Assembly: GCA_004010935.1 (NCBI GenBank)
Contig: CP026511.1
Location: 682,001-746,000 of the forward strand
Origin: Pseudomonadaceae bacterium SI-3
GTDB lineage: Bacteria; Pseudomonadota; Gammaproteobacteria; Pseudomonadales; Pseudomonadaceae
Direction of reading: 5' to 3'
Length of the DNA stretch: 64,000 nt
Every line of letters begins with the position of its first letter. Position 1 is the first letter of the stretch. A program made the translations under genes and the position numbers. Shown piece after piece: positions 63,051 to 64,000 of this stretch. The notes under the pieces are model-generated. The model was not told the DNA's origin, made no database searches, and saw only the letters and a program-made list of their open reading frames with translations.

Positions 63051-63129
63051 GACACGGTAGTACCTTTGCACTTGGGCCGGGTGGAAAAGCCGTTGGTTCT
63101 CAACCTTATGCAGATCGCGCCCAGTTGGC

Positions 63130-64000
63130 TCAGCGCTCCGCCACTGGCAGGTCGTCCTTGCGCCAAGCGATCCATGAACCCGGCACGTTGACTACCCGGC
63201 TGAACCCATGGCGCTTGAGAATACTGGCGGCAATCGAGGCGCGATAACCGCTGCCGCAGTAGGTCGCCACGGTTCTGTCCTTATCCAGTTGATCCAGTCC
63301 TTCGGGCAGATGTGCTACGAAGGCATGCCTGGCGCCGGGCACGCGCCCTTGCCCGACCTCCTCGGGTGCGCGCACGTCGAGTACCTGAACCTGCGGATCC
63401 TCGCGGCGACGGTTCAGCTCGTGCACCGTCCATTGACCGACGCTGGCCAGGGGCAGGCCGGCGTTCTGCCAGTCGGTCATGCCGTTGCGCAGATAGCCTG
63501 CCACCCGATCGAGACCGATGCGGTACAGCTGCAGTGTCGCCTGGTGGACCTCGTGGCTGTCTTCGCCGATCAGGTAGATCGGACGCTTGTCGTCGAGCAT
63601 CCAGCCGGCCCAACTGACGAACTCGTTGCGCAGCGCGATGTTCAGCGCGCCCGGCACATGGCCACCGCCGAAGGCCAGGATCGAGCGCACATCTACCAGT
63701 TGCACGACGCTGTGGTCGGCGGTGCGCTGGCGGAACTCCTCCGGTGCCAGCGGCGGCGGCAGCGCTGGTCCGCCGGTATTCATTGCTGGACGGGTGTTGA
63801 GCTTCTTTAGCCGCGCATAGTGGCGCGGCGGCTCGGGCATGCCGCTGAGCAACCAGTCGATGAACTCGCCTTCGTTACGCCGCTGGTTGAGTGCCGGATT
63901 GAACAACAACTCGTTACCCAGTGTGGAGCGCCGGCGATCACCGATGGACTTGCCGCAGGCCGAGCCGGCGCCATGACACGGGTAGATCTCGATGCGTTCA
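63130..64000 (-). CDS. MBL-fold hydrolase/rhodanese fusion, C-terminal part (5' end outside window)
   Basis: The frame is open to the window edge and encodes the end of a metallo-beta-lactamase domain (IEIYPCHGAGSACGKSIGDRRRSTLGNE, LLFNPAL) and then two rhodanese domains. The first (VVQLVDVRSILAFGGGHVPGALNI) lacks a catalytic Cys. The second has DVRAPEEVGQGRVPGARH and the active loop CGSGYRAS. Such fusions are persulfide dioxygenase-rhodanese enzymes of sulfide oxidation. Substrate is inferred from the family. About half of the protein is missing. Confidence 0.85.
   Translation of the reverse strand, partial: ERIEIYPCHGAGSACGKSIGDRRRSTLGNELLFNPALNQRRNEGEFIDWLLSGMPEPPRHYARLKKLNTRPAMNTGGPALPPPLAPEEFRQRTADHSVVQLVDVRSILAFGGGHVPGALNIALRNEFVSWAGWMLDDKRPIYLIGEDSHEVHQATLQLYRIGLDRVAGYLRNGMTDWQNAGLPLASVGQWTVHELNRRREDPQVQVLDVRAPEEVGQGRVPGARHAFVAHLPEGLDQLDKDRTVATYCGSGYRASIAASILKRHGFSRVVNVPGSWIAWRKDDLPVAER

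Noticed and set aside
62967..63191. A 74-codon frame after the fusion gene
   Set aside because: It runs through the REP-like palindrome and has no ribosome-binding site or family resemblance.

Overview
The window is a chromosomal segment of a denitrifying pseudomonad, most likely the Pseudomonas (Stutzerimonas) stutzeri group. This rests on protein similarity recalled from memory, the P. aeruginosa-like order rplQ / uvrA / MFS / ssb and epimerase / oprG, and a complete respiratory nitrate reductase locus with narXL. Genes are dense, mostly GC-rich, and lie in long overlapping operons on both strands. I see no tRNA, rRNA, CRISPR, prophage or insertion sequence; the only mobile-type DNA is short REP-like palindromes.

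Layout. 1-3.8 kb: end of the spc operon (secY, rpmJ) and the alpha operon (rpsM, rpsK, rpsD, rpoA, rplQ), closed by a strong terminator. 4.1-11 kb: uvrA (-), a YajR-type MFS carrier, ssb and two sugar-nucleotide epimerase/reductase genes. 11-16.9 kb: oprG/ompW (-) with an ANR-type box, then a six-gene TonB2-type operon (DUF3450, TtpC, ExbB, ExbD, TonB, TPR). 17.1-22.8 kb: a ZrgABCD-like zinc-uptake locus (-) with a Zur-like operator, a YpfJ-type metallopeptidase, a CopG-like DUF411 protein and small proteins.

22.9-41.5 kb is the nitrate respiration island. A secreted protein with two nitrate-sensor-like P-boxes sits behind a perfect ANR box. It is followed by narL and narX (-), then narK1, uspA, narK2, narG, a 30-codon ORF, narH, narJ, narI, a parvulin, moaA, moaB and moeA (+). 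The narK1 promoter carries an ANR box and a 7-2-7 NarL site. A REP doublet lies before moaA.

41.5-48.8 kb: cytochrome b561 and a seven-gene minus-strand operon (thermostable-hemolysin family protein, adenylate-forming ligase, heme-oxygenase-like diiron protein, SDR, TPR protein, response regulator, histidine kinase). TTAAG-N6-TTAAG-type boxes precede both units, so the operon probably encodes its own regulator. 48.8-59.8 kb: a ColRS envelope locus (SdiA-regulated-like protein, lipoprotein, PAP2 phosphatase, two LtaS-type enzymes, colR, colS, methyltransferase, InaA-like kinase, dgkA). Three of its intergenic regions carry the same four-fold TTNAC repeat with an exact 11-bp period. 59.8-63 kb: a c-type cytochrome cluster (Spy-like protein, diheme cytochrome, SHP-type cytochrome) divergent from a cytochrome b561-flavoreductase-ferredoxin fusion. 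The window ends in a partial MBL-fold/rhodanese gene (-).

The best candidates for something new are the ANR-controlled double P-box protein beside narXL, the seven-gene operon around the diiron protein, the four-repeat ColR operators, and the small ORF that duplicates the narH start.
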